A stretch of 64,000 bases of DNA from positions 5,672,098-5,736,097 of the forward strand of contig JAQFVV010000017.1 in NCBI GenBank assembly GCA_028023455.1, in the 5' to 3' direction. The first letter of the stretch is position 1. Each line of letters starts with the position of its first letter. The position numbers and the translations under genes were made by a program. This DNA comes from Epiperipatus broadwayi (Eukaryota; Onychophora; Udeonychophora; Euonychophora; Peripatidae). A model generated the notes under the pieces. It ran no database searches. It was not told the origin of the DNA and worked only from the letters and a program-made list of their open reading frames with translations. Below, piece after piece: positions 1 to 12,040 of this stretch.

Positions 1-560
1 TGTTGAAAAAAGTATTGAGTTTTGAGAGGAAATTAATTTTTTTCATGGATGATTTGGATAAAAAAATCATTAAAAACATTTTACTCATTTGTAATATTAT
101 CAACAAAATAAAAATATCAACTTCGAATATTTTGCAAAATGTTTGAAAAATATTCAAAATTCATTTGTTGCTCATTTTCATAATTTCAGAACATATAGAA
201 CCACTTTATTATTTTTAACTGATCAAATTAATATTGATTCTCACAATCTGAATTTTACAAATTTTCTTGCAGCCAATGGTGCCAAATTTGAGTTATAAAT
301 AATAGATCTCAAATCAAAAGAAATGTGATCAAAATTCAGAAAACTTGCCAGCGATTTAGAAAACTATGAGACAAAAACCTCATATTTGATACTTGGCATT
401 CTCTGCCAGAATTATTTCATCATGTAAAAATATATGCCTTAGCAATTTTAACTATTTTCGGTATGACTTATTGTTGCAAACAATCATTCTCCACATTGAA
501 TCTGATCAAATGCAAATTGAGGAGTTCATTAAATGAAGAAAATTTGGAATCATGCTTATG
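1..560 (+). pseudogene. hAT transposase C-terminal fragment (SCAND3/ZBED5-like), broken
   Basis: Translating the + strand gives a recognisable hAT dimerisation region. Around 300-440 reads DLKSKEM, a stop, then SKFRKLASDLENYE; around 455-560, after a frame change, reads GMTYCCKQSFSTLNLIKCKL followed by RSSLNEENLESCL. The pattern of a cysteine pair, then QSFS, then a K-C-KLRSSL-like block and a later L-rich end is what the C-terminus of SCAND3/ZBED5-type hAT transposases looks like. In an intact enzyme this region mediates dimerisation and completes the RNase H-like fold. Here there are several stops (for example after KEM and after LESCL) and at least one frameshift, so no enzyme is made. The gene would continue upstream beyond the window edge. 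The hAT assignment is fairly sure; the exact subfamily is inference. Confidence 0.7.
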
Positions 561-809
561 ATTAAAAGTTACAAATTATTTGTGGTTTAATAACAGAGAT
601 CACATTAAGAAATTTATTATTTTATTCATTTTGTTGTATTAATTATTAGTAGACTAAATGTTGAATAAAAGATATATTTTCCTGTAATATCGTATTTAGT
701 GTTCTATAATTTTGTAAAATAATTGTTGATTATATGGCTCAATCGTTTAAATAAAAATTATATTTATCATCTATTTGGCTCTTCCCTTAATTAAGATTGT
801 TGACCCCTA
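1..809 (+). mobile_element. 3' part of a decayed hAT transposon
   Basis: The segment carries the C-terminal end of a hAT transposase (separate entry), a short non-coding tail and, at about 799-809, a terminus reading TTGACCCCTA, which fits the CAGGGGTCAA-type ends of hAT elements. The 5' end lies outside the window, so neither the terminal repeat pair nor the 8-bp target duplication can be checked. I infer the right boundary only from the terminal motif. Confidence 0.6.
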
Positions 810-2400
810 TTGTAGACAATGTTCGATATTGTATAATAATATCCCTCAAAACACTGTGTAATATATTAACCTGTGTTGTTTATTACTAACAGATGTTTGT
901 ATTCAGAAAAGTTTAAATTAAGTTTACAATTTTCTAGATATTCAAGATTTAATGATAGATGATGGAAATAGTTCAATATATTATCACAGATATACTTATT
1001 TGTGGAAAATACAGATGTATAATCACTTGAGAATTCAGACATATAGATAGATATATAAAATATATTATTTTCACTAATATCATTTTCAATAAATATACTA
1101 TGGAATAATTATGAGAAAAGCATGAACAAAGACTTAATTAGTAATTAAATAATCTCATTTTATTAATTTCTTTAAGTAAAAGTGACTAGATTATTTTAAT
1201 ATCTACTTAAATAATCATGATCATTTTACTAGTAAATAATTTTATTTCAAGATATGAGTTTTTTCAATAGGTGATCTAAAGAGGTCACTAATTAGTTTTA
1301 ACTTGAGCACATACTTTTACAAATATTTTAAATATTTAGATTACATAATACAGGAAATTTGTATAAACATAAATTAATGATTCTCTTTGCAAGCATATGT
1401 AATACAGGAAATTTATAGAAGCATAAATAAATTATTCTCTTTGCTTGCATTTATTATTAGAATTCTCTAAAGCATATTTAAAATATTTTGGGAATAGTAA
1501 AACAAATACAAACTTCAAATGAATAATAATTATTTTAGAGACTAGTACAAACTTTAAATGAATAATAGTTATTTTAAATCAAATGGGAAAACCTTTATAC
1601 TATTTAAATATGCACATAAATATTTAAAGATTCTACTTCTAGTAGTTTCACTTAACTCACTTTTAATGAGATCCTTTTGTGAAAGGTTTCAATGAAGTAA
1701 GCAATGCCATCTTGAAGAAAACTACAGAAATTGGTCGCTTGGGCTTGATCCATTTAATAAGCATTCTAATATTAAGTTGTATAATAATCCGTCTTTCAGT
1801 TGGACTGTTTTTATCGCTGTACTAATTCCAGTATACAGCTTCAGCTATTTCTTATTGAACATTCTTTTGTTCCACATAATTGAGATGACATTTTGAATGA
1901 GCTTCTGAAGTTATGATTATTTGTGTTTTTGATAAACATGCCTTTTTGTTCTTTAATGCATCTAATAACACATTGGTAATTAAATTAGCAACTCTTATAT
2001 AATCCTTGTTATTAAAATATTTTAATACAAACTTACATCAAAAGAATAAGTATTAATAGACAGAAAAATATATTTTTTTTACCTGAGATAACAATAGCAA
2101 CAGAATAGTTTATTCCTTGGGAGTTCCCAAGAACTTTGTGACAGAAATGGAATCACAATTCATGGATCTGGATCTGCAGAGTCTCCTCTTTACCATTATA
2201 GCAATCTATGCAGGTCATCTAAGGTAATGTAGTCATTTTTAAATTAAAAATAATTAGTATTCAATACCTGCTCCTCCCTTTCTGGCAATTTTTTTCAATA
2301 AGACATTACATATGTGCCGTAACAATTTCTCCGTGTTTTTTATAATACCATATGCTTATTTAACACAAACTCTACAGCCTCTCTTTTAAAACAATTACTA
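810..2400. other. AT-rich gene-free stretch with short local duplications and repeat R1 copy 1
   Basis: I see no coding exon or RNA gene. There is a local direct duplication of about 54 bp (about 1346-1398 and 1400-1452, both starting near AATACAGGAAATTT) and a 40-odd-bp one at about 1505-1575 (two AAATGAATAATA blocks). The part from about 1440 to 1900 is a copy of dispersed repeat R1, listed separately. Confidence 0.6.
1440..1900 (+). repeat. Dispersed repeat R1, copy 1 (no insertion)
   Basis: This stretch is alignable by eye with 17930-18870. Shared landmarks, in order, are a TTTAAATGAATAATAG block, a TAGTTTCAC.TAACTC block near 1645-1660, and GTCTTTCAG followed by a TGTTTTTATC block at 1791-1814. 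The family is unknown and no coding potential is evident. Its value is as an empty site: copy 2 carries a hAT MITE exactly where this copy reads AGTTGGAC (1798-1805). Confidence 0.65.
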
Positions 2401-2413
2401 CCCCAATATATAC

Positions 2414-2760
2414 ATGAAAAGTCTTTTTATTTGCTGTGTGTTGAAAAGTTCACACCTTTCCGGATTTATCTGTTCATTGGTTCAATTATCTCATTATTTC
2501 AATTCGTCTGTTCTTCTGCATTTCTACCAATCAAATTGTACTCCTAATTTCTCTGTGGTCCGGCTTGTTATCAATTTCTCTAAACGTAATCCTTTGTCTT
2601 CTATAATCCGTTTTATATTTTTATATTCCGCCATTCCAAAAAACAAAATATATGTTGTAATTTCCTTCTGAAATATTTCTTTTCTTTTATCAAACACTTC
2701 ACTTCCTCCCCTCATTTCAGAAGTCGAAATATTTCCATTACACATAGTCTTTGAATCGTT
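2414..2760 (-). other. Unassigned relic; short open frame on the minus strand
   Basis: A 73-codon minus-strand frame (2745 to 2524) is rich in charged residues and looks more protein-like than the other frames here, but I do not recognise it. It lies at the edge of the base-skewed block that follows, and part of it (about 2650-2697) is repeated at 5367-5411. It could be the end of a transposon reading frame. There is no start context, splice signal or domain that would support a host gene. Confidence 0.25.
2650..2697 (+). repeat. Direct repeat flanking the C-poor block, left copy
   Basis: The motif ATATGTTGTAATTTC, then CTTCTGAAATATTTCTTT and a CTTTTAT end, recurs almost exactly at 5369-5411. 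The two copies bracket the roughly 2.7-kb T/G-rich block. Confidence 0.7.
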
Positions 2761-5366
2761 CGGGTATCGTCTATTTCTTGTAGGCCTGGGTGACTTATTC
2801 TTGTATTGTTCGTCTTTGTCTTCACAATTTGTTGCTATCGCAATTTGTCTCTCTTCTTCCTCTTTCCCTGTACTATTATTCCCTCTCCTTAGTATTCTTA
2901 TTTTTCATCCCTTTCTTTTTTTTGATGTGGTTTATGTCTTCTTGTTTCTTTCGTTTGGCCTTTATTTATATCTTGTTTGCTCCTTGTTTATTGTTCCCTG
3001 ATCATTCTTCTTAATATTCTCTACATTTCTTCTTCTAATTTTTTCCTTTGTTGTATATGTTCCTTTGATATTTTTTTCTTGATTTTTTTTTGTTGTGTTG
3101 TGGTGTTGTGTGTTGCCTAAATTTGAGTTCTTGAATTTTTTGTTCCAGTTTTCCTCAATTTTTTTCCTTTTGTATGCTTTTGCTCGTTTTTGGGTGTATG
3201 GGTTGTATATTGTTCAAAATTTTTTTCAGAACTTGTCCAATATCGGTGATAAAATATTTTTAAGGTTTTTTCTTCCTTTTGTTTCTATCCTCGTTTTGAA
3301 ATATCAAAACCCTGGTTTGTGTATCTCTCCCATGGTTTCTTTGTTTTGTCAGTTTTTTGTGCTTGATGTTTGTAGGTTTATATAGTGTTCGTGTCTTCAT
3401 TTATTTTTGGCCCCTAAACTGCAATTTAAATTTGTTCCTTCTGTAGTATTTTAGTTTTTTTCCCTGTTGGTATTACTTATCCATTAATATCTATATTGAT
3501 ACTGTTGTTTCAAATCCATTTGTAATTGTTTAGTTTTCCATTTTTTATCTTTTATATTTTTTATATCCCTTTCTCTCGCTTTATTTTATTTAATTTGTTT
3601 ATTTTTAATTATTATTTTAATTTTCCTTTTGTTTTCTATTATTTTATTGTTTTTTCTGGTTTATAATGTATTTTTTTATGTTGTTTGTTTTTATATTAGG
3701 GGGTTTATGTTGTGTGTTTGAAGGTTAGAAATTTTTTTTAGTGAAATATTGATTTTTTTGTATTTTTTTTTATTTTTTGTTTTATTGGGTATTTGTATTT
3801 TATTATTTAAATTTATTTGAAGTATTCTTTTGTTTTTTAAATTTTATTTTTGTTATTTTTTTTTTAAATTATAATGTTTGTATTTGTTTTTTTTAAAATT
3901 TTAAAAAATTATATAAAGTTTTGTTTATTTTTTCTGTTTTTTGTTTTCTTTTATTGTTTTTATTGATTAAAATTTATTCTTGTTTTATAGTTTTTTTTTA
4001 GTTTGGATTTTTAATTTATTATTTTATCATGTTATATTTTTGTTGTGGTGTGTGAATATTTTTGTTGTTTTGTATATGTGTGGTTTTGTGAAAAATATTA
4101 GGTGTGTTGTTGGGTTATTGTTGAAAGAAATTTGTGTTATTTGTTTTTTGTTATTTTGTTTTATTTGAAAAAAATTTTATTTAAAATAAGTTTGTTTTTG
4201 GTAAAAATTTGTTTTTGTATAAATTTAATTTTTGTTTTATTATGTTTGTTTTTAAATATTTTTTTTTGTTTTTTTTTGTTAATTTTGGGGTTTATTGGTT
4301 TTTTAATTTATGTTACTGGTTGTTTAAAATTATTGTTTGAAAAAGTTGTATTATGTATTTGTTGATTTTTTTATGTTGTTACGTATTTAGTTGTTGATTT
4401 CTTCCTATTATCGGGCTATGTTCTTTTTATATAAATAGTATTTATATTTTTCTTTGTATTAATTGGAATTGTGTTTTCTTTTATTATTTGTTTTTGTTTT
4501 CTATATTTTTTTTATTTGTCTTTTATTTTTATATGTTCATTTTTTTGATAAGAGTGTATTGAAAATTTTTATTTTTTTTTTATATATTAGTGTTATTTAT
4601 TGTTTTTGGTTTGTGTTTTTTTTATTTATTATGTTGTTTATTTGAGTTTTTGGATTTTGATGTATTAGTTCTTTCTTAATTATGTATATATTTATTTTTG
4701 ATATTTTTTTTTAAAAAATTTTTTTTTTTTATTATTTTTGTATTTGTGTTTTTTTTCTGTTTTATGTATTTCCATGATTTATATTTATTTCTTAAAAATT
4801 TTTTAATTAATGTATATTTTTATTGTATTGTATAAATTGTCATTAAAAATTTTGTATTTATTTTATAAAATTATAGTTGTTTGACTTGTATTGGTTTTAT
4901 AATTTTAAAATTATATAAATTCTTATGTTTTCTCTCTGTTGTTTCTATTAGGTTATGAGATAAGATGGTTGTGAATAATTGGTAATTGTTTATAATATTT
5001 TTATTTGTTTTGTTGTTGCCATTATTAGTTTTATATATTAATTATTTTTAGTAAAAGAGTTATTTTTATTATTTGTAATTTATTTAATAAAAATTTTGAG
5101 TTGGTGTATAATTATTTTATGAGTTTTTTAAGTTTTATTTATTTATTTGTAGATTTTTATTAAAAATTTTTTTTATTATTTATAATATATTTATTAAATT
5201 CTATTTTAAAATAATTAATATTAATAAAATTATTTTGTGTTGAAATTATTTGTTTATTGTTATTGTTAATTATTCATTATTTATTTTTTTTTTTAAATAA
5301 ATTATTAATTTTCTGTTTTTTATATTTTAAATATTTTTTTTATAATTTTTATATTTTATTATTAAA
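2760..5366. other. Strand-asymmetric T/G-rich block, nearly free of C
   Basis: Composition drifts from pyrimidine-rich (about 2760-3500) to almost pure T/A/G. Counting by eye, 3661-4380 (720 bases) has 6 C against about 108 G on the + strand; the surrounding DNA has near-equal C and G. Open frames here are low-complexity F/L/I/C/V-rich products of the composition, not genes. Possible explanations are a hypermutated or low-complexity repeat, or a poorly polished assembly stretch. Confidence 0.8.
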
Positions 5367-5411
5367 AAAATATGTTGTAATTTCACTTCTGAAATATTTC
5401 TTTTTCTTTTA
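5367..5411 (+). repeat. Direct repeat flanking the C-poor block, right copy
   Basis: This matches 2650-2697 with one small insertion and marks a sharp return to normal composition on its right side. Confidence 0.7.
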
Positions 5412-6320
5412 TATATAGTGTATTGTCTTACATCCCCTTCTTTATAAACAATATATATATAATACATACCCAAAAAATTTGGTGATATATTCTTTCTTCC
5501 TTCACTTATTAAAAATCCCTTTATACTATTATCATCTCATATCAAAATAACCTTAATTCCTATTTTCAGGTGTACAGCTAACAAGTAAAAAAACGTTTAA
5601 TCAGCACATTTAGTTGGATTTACATTAGGTGATTTAATAAAGATTTGGTCTCCTACTTAAAATTAAAGCAATTTTTCTTTCAATCTTCCGAATACATTTT
5701 CCTGCTTTATTTAAATTTATTCTAATGTTTTCCTAATCTTTATGATTTTCAAATTTACAAATAAAAAACGATTTATCAACATTAAATGATCTTTCCTATA
5801 ATACAATCAGTTAGATAAAAAAAACCAGAGGATTCAATAATTATCTAATTAAAGAAACTCCATTTAGTCCATGTTTCACCTATTCTTGGCGGTTATCTTT
5901 CAGGTTAATATAAAATAAATGAAATTCTCTCATTGGGATTAGATTCTAGACTTCTATTTGAAACTAAATGATAAATAACATCCTATTTTCAGAATCAATT
6001 TTTCTCCATAATGAATAAGAATAAAGTCCTACAGACAAACAATTTGGTCCAAGTTTTCTAACTGTCTGAATTGGATGCTCTTCTAACACTTGGTGTTCCT
6101 CATATTCACCTTTCAAACAGGTTTTGCCATAACGTACTTGGCAAATACCTTATGCATTACAATAAGATATTTATATTTATTGAAAAAAAGCTAACAGACA
6201 AAAATCAATGACTAGCAAATCATTTATTTATCAACAGTATAACAAAATTTACTAGTCCTACAAAATTTATTCAGTAGATCAAGACATACTTTCCATTTTT
6301 CATAAACACAATGTATAGAT
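5412..6320. other. AT-rich stretch, nothing recognised
   Basis: Base use is ordinary for the window. No exon, RNA gene or transposon terminus was recognised. It ends with GTATAGAT (6313-6320), the left target duplication of the next element. Confidence 0.5.
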
Positions 6321-7070
6321 GAGTGTGGCAAACTTTTCAACATGAAAAGACTTTTTACTCCCCCCCCCCCCTAAAAAAGCCACAAGAAAAGTAAAAAATA
6401 GGTTTATGAAAAATATGAATTTCTAAAGGACTATGGATATATTTGAAGATTTACTTTGGTAATAGAACATAATCAAATCTGTATATATCTTAACGAAAAT
6501 AAAAATTCCCTTAAAAATATAAAAACAAAAAATTATTTAGTTTTATTCACAAATTTCTAATATTTAAATATTCACCCTATACAATAATTACTATTTTAAA
6601 TAAAAGGTTTTTTAATAAAAATTTTTTTTTTATATATATTTAAAATTTTTAAAAGAGGTTGTGGTTGTTTTGGGGTTGTTATTGGAAGGGGGGGGGGGGG
6701 AGAGAAAAAAAAAAAAAAATTGTTTTGGGTAATGATTTTTTTATTTTTTAATTAATTAATTTTTTTTTTTTTTTTGGTGTGAGTGTTTGATATTTTTTTT
6801 ATTTTTTTTTTTTTTGGGGAAAAAAAAAAAAAAAAAATAGGGGGAGGTTTTTTTTTTTTAAAAAAAAAAAAAAATTAAAAAAAAAGAAGGTTTTAATAAT
6901 TACTATTCTATAAAAAGGCTGAATTTAAGCAACAATATTGTTAAGCACATTTTTTCTCTCCTAGAGTCATCAAAATATTTATTTACAAATTACAAGAGAA
7001 AAACAAAAATGTTTATCATGATAAAAAGAGCCACAAGATTGGGATCAAAGAGCCAGTTTGTCAATCCCTA
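6321..7070. mobile_element. hAT-like non-autonomous element (MITE), 750 bp
   Basis: The left end reads GAGTGTGGCAAACTTTT and the right end, on the opposite strand, TAGGGATTGACAAACTGG; both resemble the CAGGGGTTGGCAAACT type of hAT terminus. The element is flanked by GTATAGAT (6313-6320) and GTATAGAC (7071-7078), an 8-bp duplication with one mismatch, as expected for hAT. It has no transposase. The interior includes a poly-C run near 6360 and a block without any C (about 6592-6902). Confidence 0.65.
6592..6902. other. C-free, homopolymer-rich block inside the hAT MITE
   Basis: About 310 consecutive bases contain no C on the + strand, while roughly 58 G are present, including a run of more than ten G. 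Long A and T homopolymers dominate. It is the same asymmetry as 3661-4380. Confidence 0.8.
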
Positions 7071-7078
7071 GTATAGAC

Positions 7079-8325
7079 AGTAGAACAAGTTATGCACTAC
7101 CTGCTTTACCTTTTGAGGGCCAACTTCTTTACAGATCATGCATATATAAAATCATCCTCCTCTACATATATACAGGCATCAACATCCTTCAACCATCATG
7201 ATTACTCATCTTACCACTATAACTTCTATTTGTAACAAACTTAAAGAAACCTTATAATAGATCAGGTGATCCTCTAATAATTTACTGTGAATATAATTGT
7301 AACAGATATTTTTTCAAAGGCATCGTCTATTAGTAATGACATTGTTGTCATGTGTATATTGTCAATTTTTAAATGATGTTGAATTGATAAAACAAGATTG
7401 GTCCTCAAAATATCAGTCATTACACTATCCACTCCTGAAAAATATTCAATGGAGTAATCAAAATTCTGAAAAAAAAAACTCCAATGAATGAGTCAACTAT
7501 TATACTGATAATTTTTATTCAAATATTCCAAGACTTTTGTGCTAATTGCATTAATCTTTGAACCAATCAAAAATTGATAAAAATTTCTGAAAAGAACAAT
7601 GAACCAGTTTCCTTTTTGCAAATGATGTAATTCAATACATCTCATTAATGATTCTGCTTAAAACATACAGTATTAAAGATATATATTCCTCAAACATGAA
7701 ATAATATCAAACTGAATCCACAAACACTAGTCAGTCTGGATATATAATGCTATTAAAATCAGAATCAAGAATTTTCTTGCTGAAATTTCCATTCTTTAAT
7801 AGCAGCAACATTTATAGTGTTGCCAAATGAAATTGTATAAAGCTTGTAGTAAAAGCTTGGAAATTCCTGAAAAGCAGTAATCTTGTCAGGATGTTTTAAT
7901 TCCTTGACTTCTATATCCCAAGAATACACTCTCTCTAAATATAAGTTTCCTTTTCATTATGTTTTGATATTTTTTATACAGCATTATGAGAAGAATATTT
8001 CCAAATGCTCTTTAATATTCTATGATCAATTACAACATTGTCAATATATGTGTAATGAAATATTTCACAAACAAAAATAAAATTGGTCAAGGTATTTTGA
8101 TCAATTACAACATTGTAAACATGTTTGTACTGAGTATTTCATATCTGGTAATAAAATTTGGTCAAAGAATTTTAGCAACGAATCCAAATAAAATTTTTTT
8201 AAAACAACAGAAACATCCCCCTTAGTATACTTTTAATCATAAGACTGCAAATGAAATTATCATAACTAGATATCACTTTCTCTTTGAATTTTATTAATAA
8301 TTCTTCATATTAGGTGGACTATTCT
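7079..8325. other. AT-rich stretch, nothing recognised
   Basis: Only short chance frames occur. A weak local duplication around ATCAATTACAACATTGT (about 8024 and 8100) is visible. Confidence 0.5.
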
Positions 8326-8329
8326 GGTT

Positions 8330-8545
8330 CAGTAAGGTGTATAATGGTACTGTCTTTTTTCAGGAATCGAGGTGATTGCATCTAACTATAGTCAGACTAA
8401 GGGTTTTCATATAAGATGCCATGGATAAAACGATGTAATTATAATCCAAAAATGAATTCATAATAATTAAGATAATTTTAAATCAAATCTTTCAATACTG
8501 ATGCAACCTAGATTAATTCATCCAATCTTTTGCTAAGGAATTAAC
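8330..8545 (-). repeat. SINE-like repeat R4, inverted copy
   Basis: It matches the reverse complement of about 10045-10245. Shared blocks include TTTTTTCAGGAATC, GCATCTAA followed by ATAGTC, GACTAAGGGT, ATAAGATGCCAT and TGATGCAACCTAGA. The copy ends near 8545 without the promoter-like head that the other copy has. Confidence 0.65.
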
Positions 8546-9945
8546 TACTACACTAGTTTGTTTTGATGTGTTTGAAATACAAATATACCAAAAGAATATG
8601 GATTAATAACTTTAAAGAATTTTATTCAAAATAGAAATTTCATTTTAAAAGAACTCTAGATTCGTTCAGTAAAAAGAGTAGATAAATTATTCCTTAATTT
8701 CATTTATATTTTAAAAACATAATTATCTACATATTTTCATTTATAAATTATAGAAATTCAGAAGATTGTTCTAAAGAAAAGTTTTAGCAAAGAGAAATTT
8801 CTTCAAATTATTTATTTAAATTGAAATTAAATATTTTAAGATGCAAATTGTAGTGGGATGGAATGCTGATGTTTTAACCAAAGAATGTAATATTTCCTAC
8901 ATAATGCCTAAAATATATTTGTATTTTATCAATATAATTTTCAATGAAGTTATTTGGTAGCAAAATAATTTGGAGAAGAAGATGCCAACTACACACAATA
9001 TAAGAAAACCTAATCAACAGAATATCTTGATTGCTTCTTTGATAAACTAAGAGCATGGCACTTTATTATTAAAGAACCTTTTTCATCTCATCACAGAAGG
9101 GAATAGGATATTTTCCTAAGCATTTCAGATTTTGTGTTATTACTTTCAACATCTAAATTTTATTTCGTTTTCAAAAATCGTTCATGCTGGAAGTACTTCA
9201 TTCCAGAAAATTATCTAGATGAAAAGAAATAAAAAAACTTCTTTTTTTAAACTTTATTTATTTAATAAAATTTAGGTCTTCCATTTTTTTAAAAAAAACA
9301 AAATGACATTGACTGAGCTAAATTTAAGACTAACTCAATCTGGAGGTAAGAATTTGCTATTCTCCAAATTCAATCTATACATGACAGAACAGAATTTTGT
9401 TTATTATTAATTTTAATTAACATAGTAATATTTGTTATAGTTTTTGTGTGAAAGATTAACTCCTTTGCATGAAGTTTCTTTATTTTATAATACTAGACAT
9501 GGAGGGATTTATTTATAATACTAATATTACTTTACAAGGATCTTGTAATGTGAATCATTTTTGATATACATAATTTTGAACTAGTACGTAGTTAGTTAGT
9601 TAATTATATTATAATTTTGAAATTTTTAGTTGTTTTGTAAATTATTAAAATGTATCTGTTACAATGTATATTACTACTATAGGGGTAATAATTAACTTAA
9701 TACTACAAATAATAGAAATATACATAAGCATGTGTTACAATAAAAAAAATTTTTTTTTGTGTTACATGAAATATTTTCATATTGTTACTTGTTAATAAAC
9801 ATGTTAAAGTTTGATTTTTAAATTCAAGGAAATCTCATTTATTTATTTTACTAGACAAAATATTTATGAATGCACATACTTACATACATCATATCAAATT
9901 AAAATATTAGCATATTAAATAAGTTAGCTTCAGAATAATTTCTAC
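8546..9945. other. AT-rich stretch between the two R4 copies
   Basis: No gene, RNA or terminus was recognised. Confidence 0.5.
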
Positions 9946-9949
9946 TATG

Positions 9950-10245
9950 GCGTGTTGATGGTAATATCTGAAGAGAGTTAAATGCAATATCTGTCTTGAG
10001 TTCGAATTTCGAGCATAACGGAACCATCAACAGAGATGTAGATTGGATTAATTACTCTAGGTTGCATCAGTGTTGAATGATTTGATTTAAAATTATCTTG
10101 TTTAATATGGATTCAATTTTGGATTACAATTATATCATTTCATCTATGGCATCTTATACGAAGACCCTTAGTCCGACTATGCTTAGATGCGACCATCTAG
10201 ATTCCTGAAAAAGGACCATACCATTACAGGTGATTTAGCTTAAAT
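9950..10245 (+). repeat. SINE-like repeat R4 with possible Pol III B box
   Basis: The body matches 8330-8545 in inverted orientation. Upstream of the shared part, about 9995-10010 reads GAGTTCGAATTTC, which resembles a tRNA-type B box (GGTTCGAANCC). A convincing A box was not found. I infer a tRNA-derived SINE, but cloverleaf homology is not evident. Confidence 0.4.
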
Positions 10246-11139
10246 GTCTCACATCTTAACAGAACTTGATGGATCTACCTCATATGGGAGCAAATATTTT
10301 TGTACAATTCTCAATTCTACTATCTTATGATGTTGATTCTTGAACTGATAAAATAGAAAAAGATTTGAAAAGGTTGATTATCACTACTTGGTTATAATGA
10401 TCATAAACTGTTATCCCTAGTCAAGATGGAAATTTTATTGTACTATAAAATAACCATCAGAATAAATGATTTTCATCAGTTATGATTTTAGATTCATTAA
10501 TGATAATTTCAATTGACAATGCAATGTCTGCTACCTCCTAATTCCAGATCAGTTTGTTTTATAATCAATAATGTTATTATTGATAACTAGTTTCTTTTAT
10601 AATCAATAATGCCTTAATTTTAGTGCAAAATCAGAAACTATTTTTTCTACATGAATAAATCCAGACATAATAAGGAACATGCAATCCATGAATTGAGTTT
10701 TGATCCAAATTTCTTTTGTTTCTAGCTTTGATTTCTTACAGTTCACTAATATTACATGAATGGCTGTTGAGGAAACATTTTTTTTTTCATGGAGTAAATA
10801 ATTCTTCCAAAATTAAGAAAACTTGGTTTTTAGAATACACACTAGTTTTTAATTATGGATAACTTCTTTCTATCAATTTGAAACAAAATTGCAAATAATA
10901 GGAATTTTCTTCTTTATACTGATAAATTAGATCAAGGTATTCATTAATTTTTTCTAAAATTTATCATTTCCACAATTAAAAATATATCTATTAATGAGAA
11001 ATTATTACCTTCAAATAAATATTTAATTTTATTTATGGTATTTCAGTAAAAATAATTGCTACTAATTTGTTTATTATATTGCATATACTACAATTTTTAT
11101 TTAACTTATCAATCAAATCTAGTATTTTTCCAGACTTAT
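10246..11139. other. AT-rich stretch, nothing recognised
   Basis: A short duplication of TTTATAATCAATAATG occurs near 10558 and 10594. Nothing else stands out. Confidence 0.5.
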
Positions 11140-12040
11140 TGAAGAGATCATTCATCTTGCCTATCTTTAAGAATGGTGATAAGATGCAAATGGATAACTA
11201 TGGATCTATATTTTTGTTATCTAATTTTATCTAAAAAATTAGTTTGTATTAAAAATATAATTAAATTTTTTTAAATATCTTATCTATAAACCAATTTGGA
11301 TTTTTACTGAATATACTTTGACTTTATCAAAACATATTACTCTTATTACAGATTCAACAGAATATGGATATAAAACAAGTTGTTTATCTAGATTTATATA
11401 ACGCTTTTATTTCAAAGGAAAACTTATTAAGAAACTTTATAATGGTATTAGAGACTGCATGAATGATTAGTTGGATCTTATTTACATAAAAAAAAACCCC
11501 CAATGTGTTAAAATTAATAGTGTTTTGGATGACTAGTATTTTATTATGTTTGATGACCCACAAGTATCCGTTTTAAGTCCATTACTTTTCATTATTTACA
11601 TTAATGGCTTAATGAATCATCCTTTGCATTCAAATATTTCATGTTTTGCAGATGACACAGCATTAGTATGTCAGCTACAAATTATGAAGTAATTCAAAAA
11701 TTAATAAATGAGGATTTAAATATAATTAAGAATTGGTTTTTCTGTAATAATTTAATTATCAATTATAATAAATATATTATTTACAATTATAAAAAATCTA
11801 ATTTTCAAGATACTTCAGTTGAAATGTCAAACAATAAACTAATAAAAGTTGAATCTACATTTTATTTGGGATTATTGCTGGATTCATACCCTAGATGGGA
11901 CAAATATAATTTATTTGCAAAAAAGTTTAAACATTTTTAAATTTTCTATTTTATAATAACAGATCATTATATAGTATCATATGCAAATTTTTCTCCCTAA
12001 ATTAAGATATGGAATATCTCTTTGGGGAAGGAGTTTCATA
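11140..12040 (+). pseudogene. Non-LTR retrotransposon reverse transcriptase relic (CR1/L2/Jockey-like)
   Basis: Broken reading frames carry RT landmarks in the right order. They are SFILPIFKNGDK (about 11150-11185), VVYLDLYNAF (about 11380-11410, the YxD-like A motif region), PQVSVLSPLLFIIYINGL (about 11557-11613) and CFADDTALVC (about 11643-11673, the catalytic FADD box). After these come a NWF..NNLIINYNK block and a YLGLLLDS.P.WD block (about 11865-11900). The PQGSVLSPLLF and FADDTA forms fit the CR1/L2/Jockey group rather than the RTE elements elsewhere in the window. Multiple stops and frameshifts make it dead. A later LRYGISLWG motif (about 12000-12030) marks the C-terminal region. No 5' endonuclease part or 3' tail was located. 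Confidence 0.7.

Noticed and set aside
2801-4645. Many open frames of 60-96 codons rich in F, L, I, C and V
   Set aside because: They follow directly from the T/G-rich, stop-poor composition; no domain, no splice or start context.
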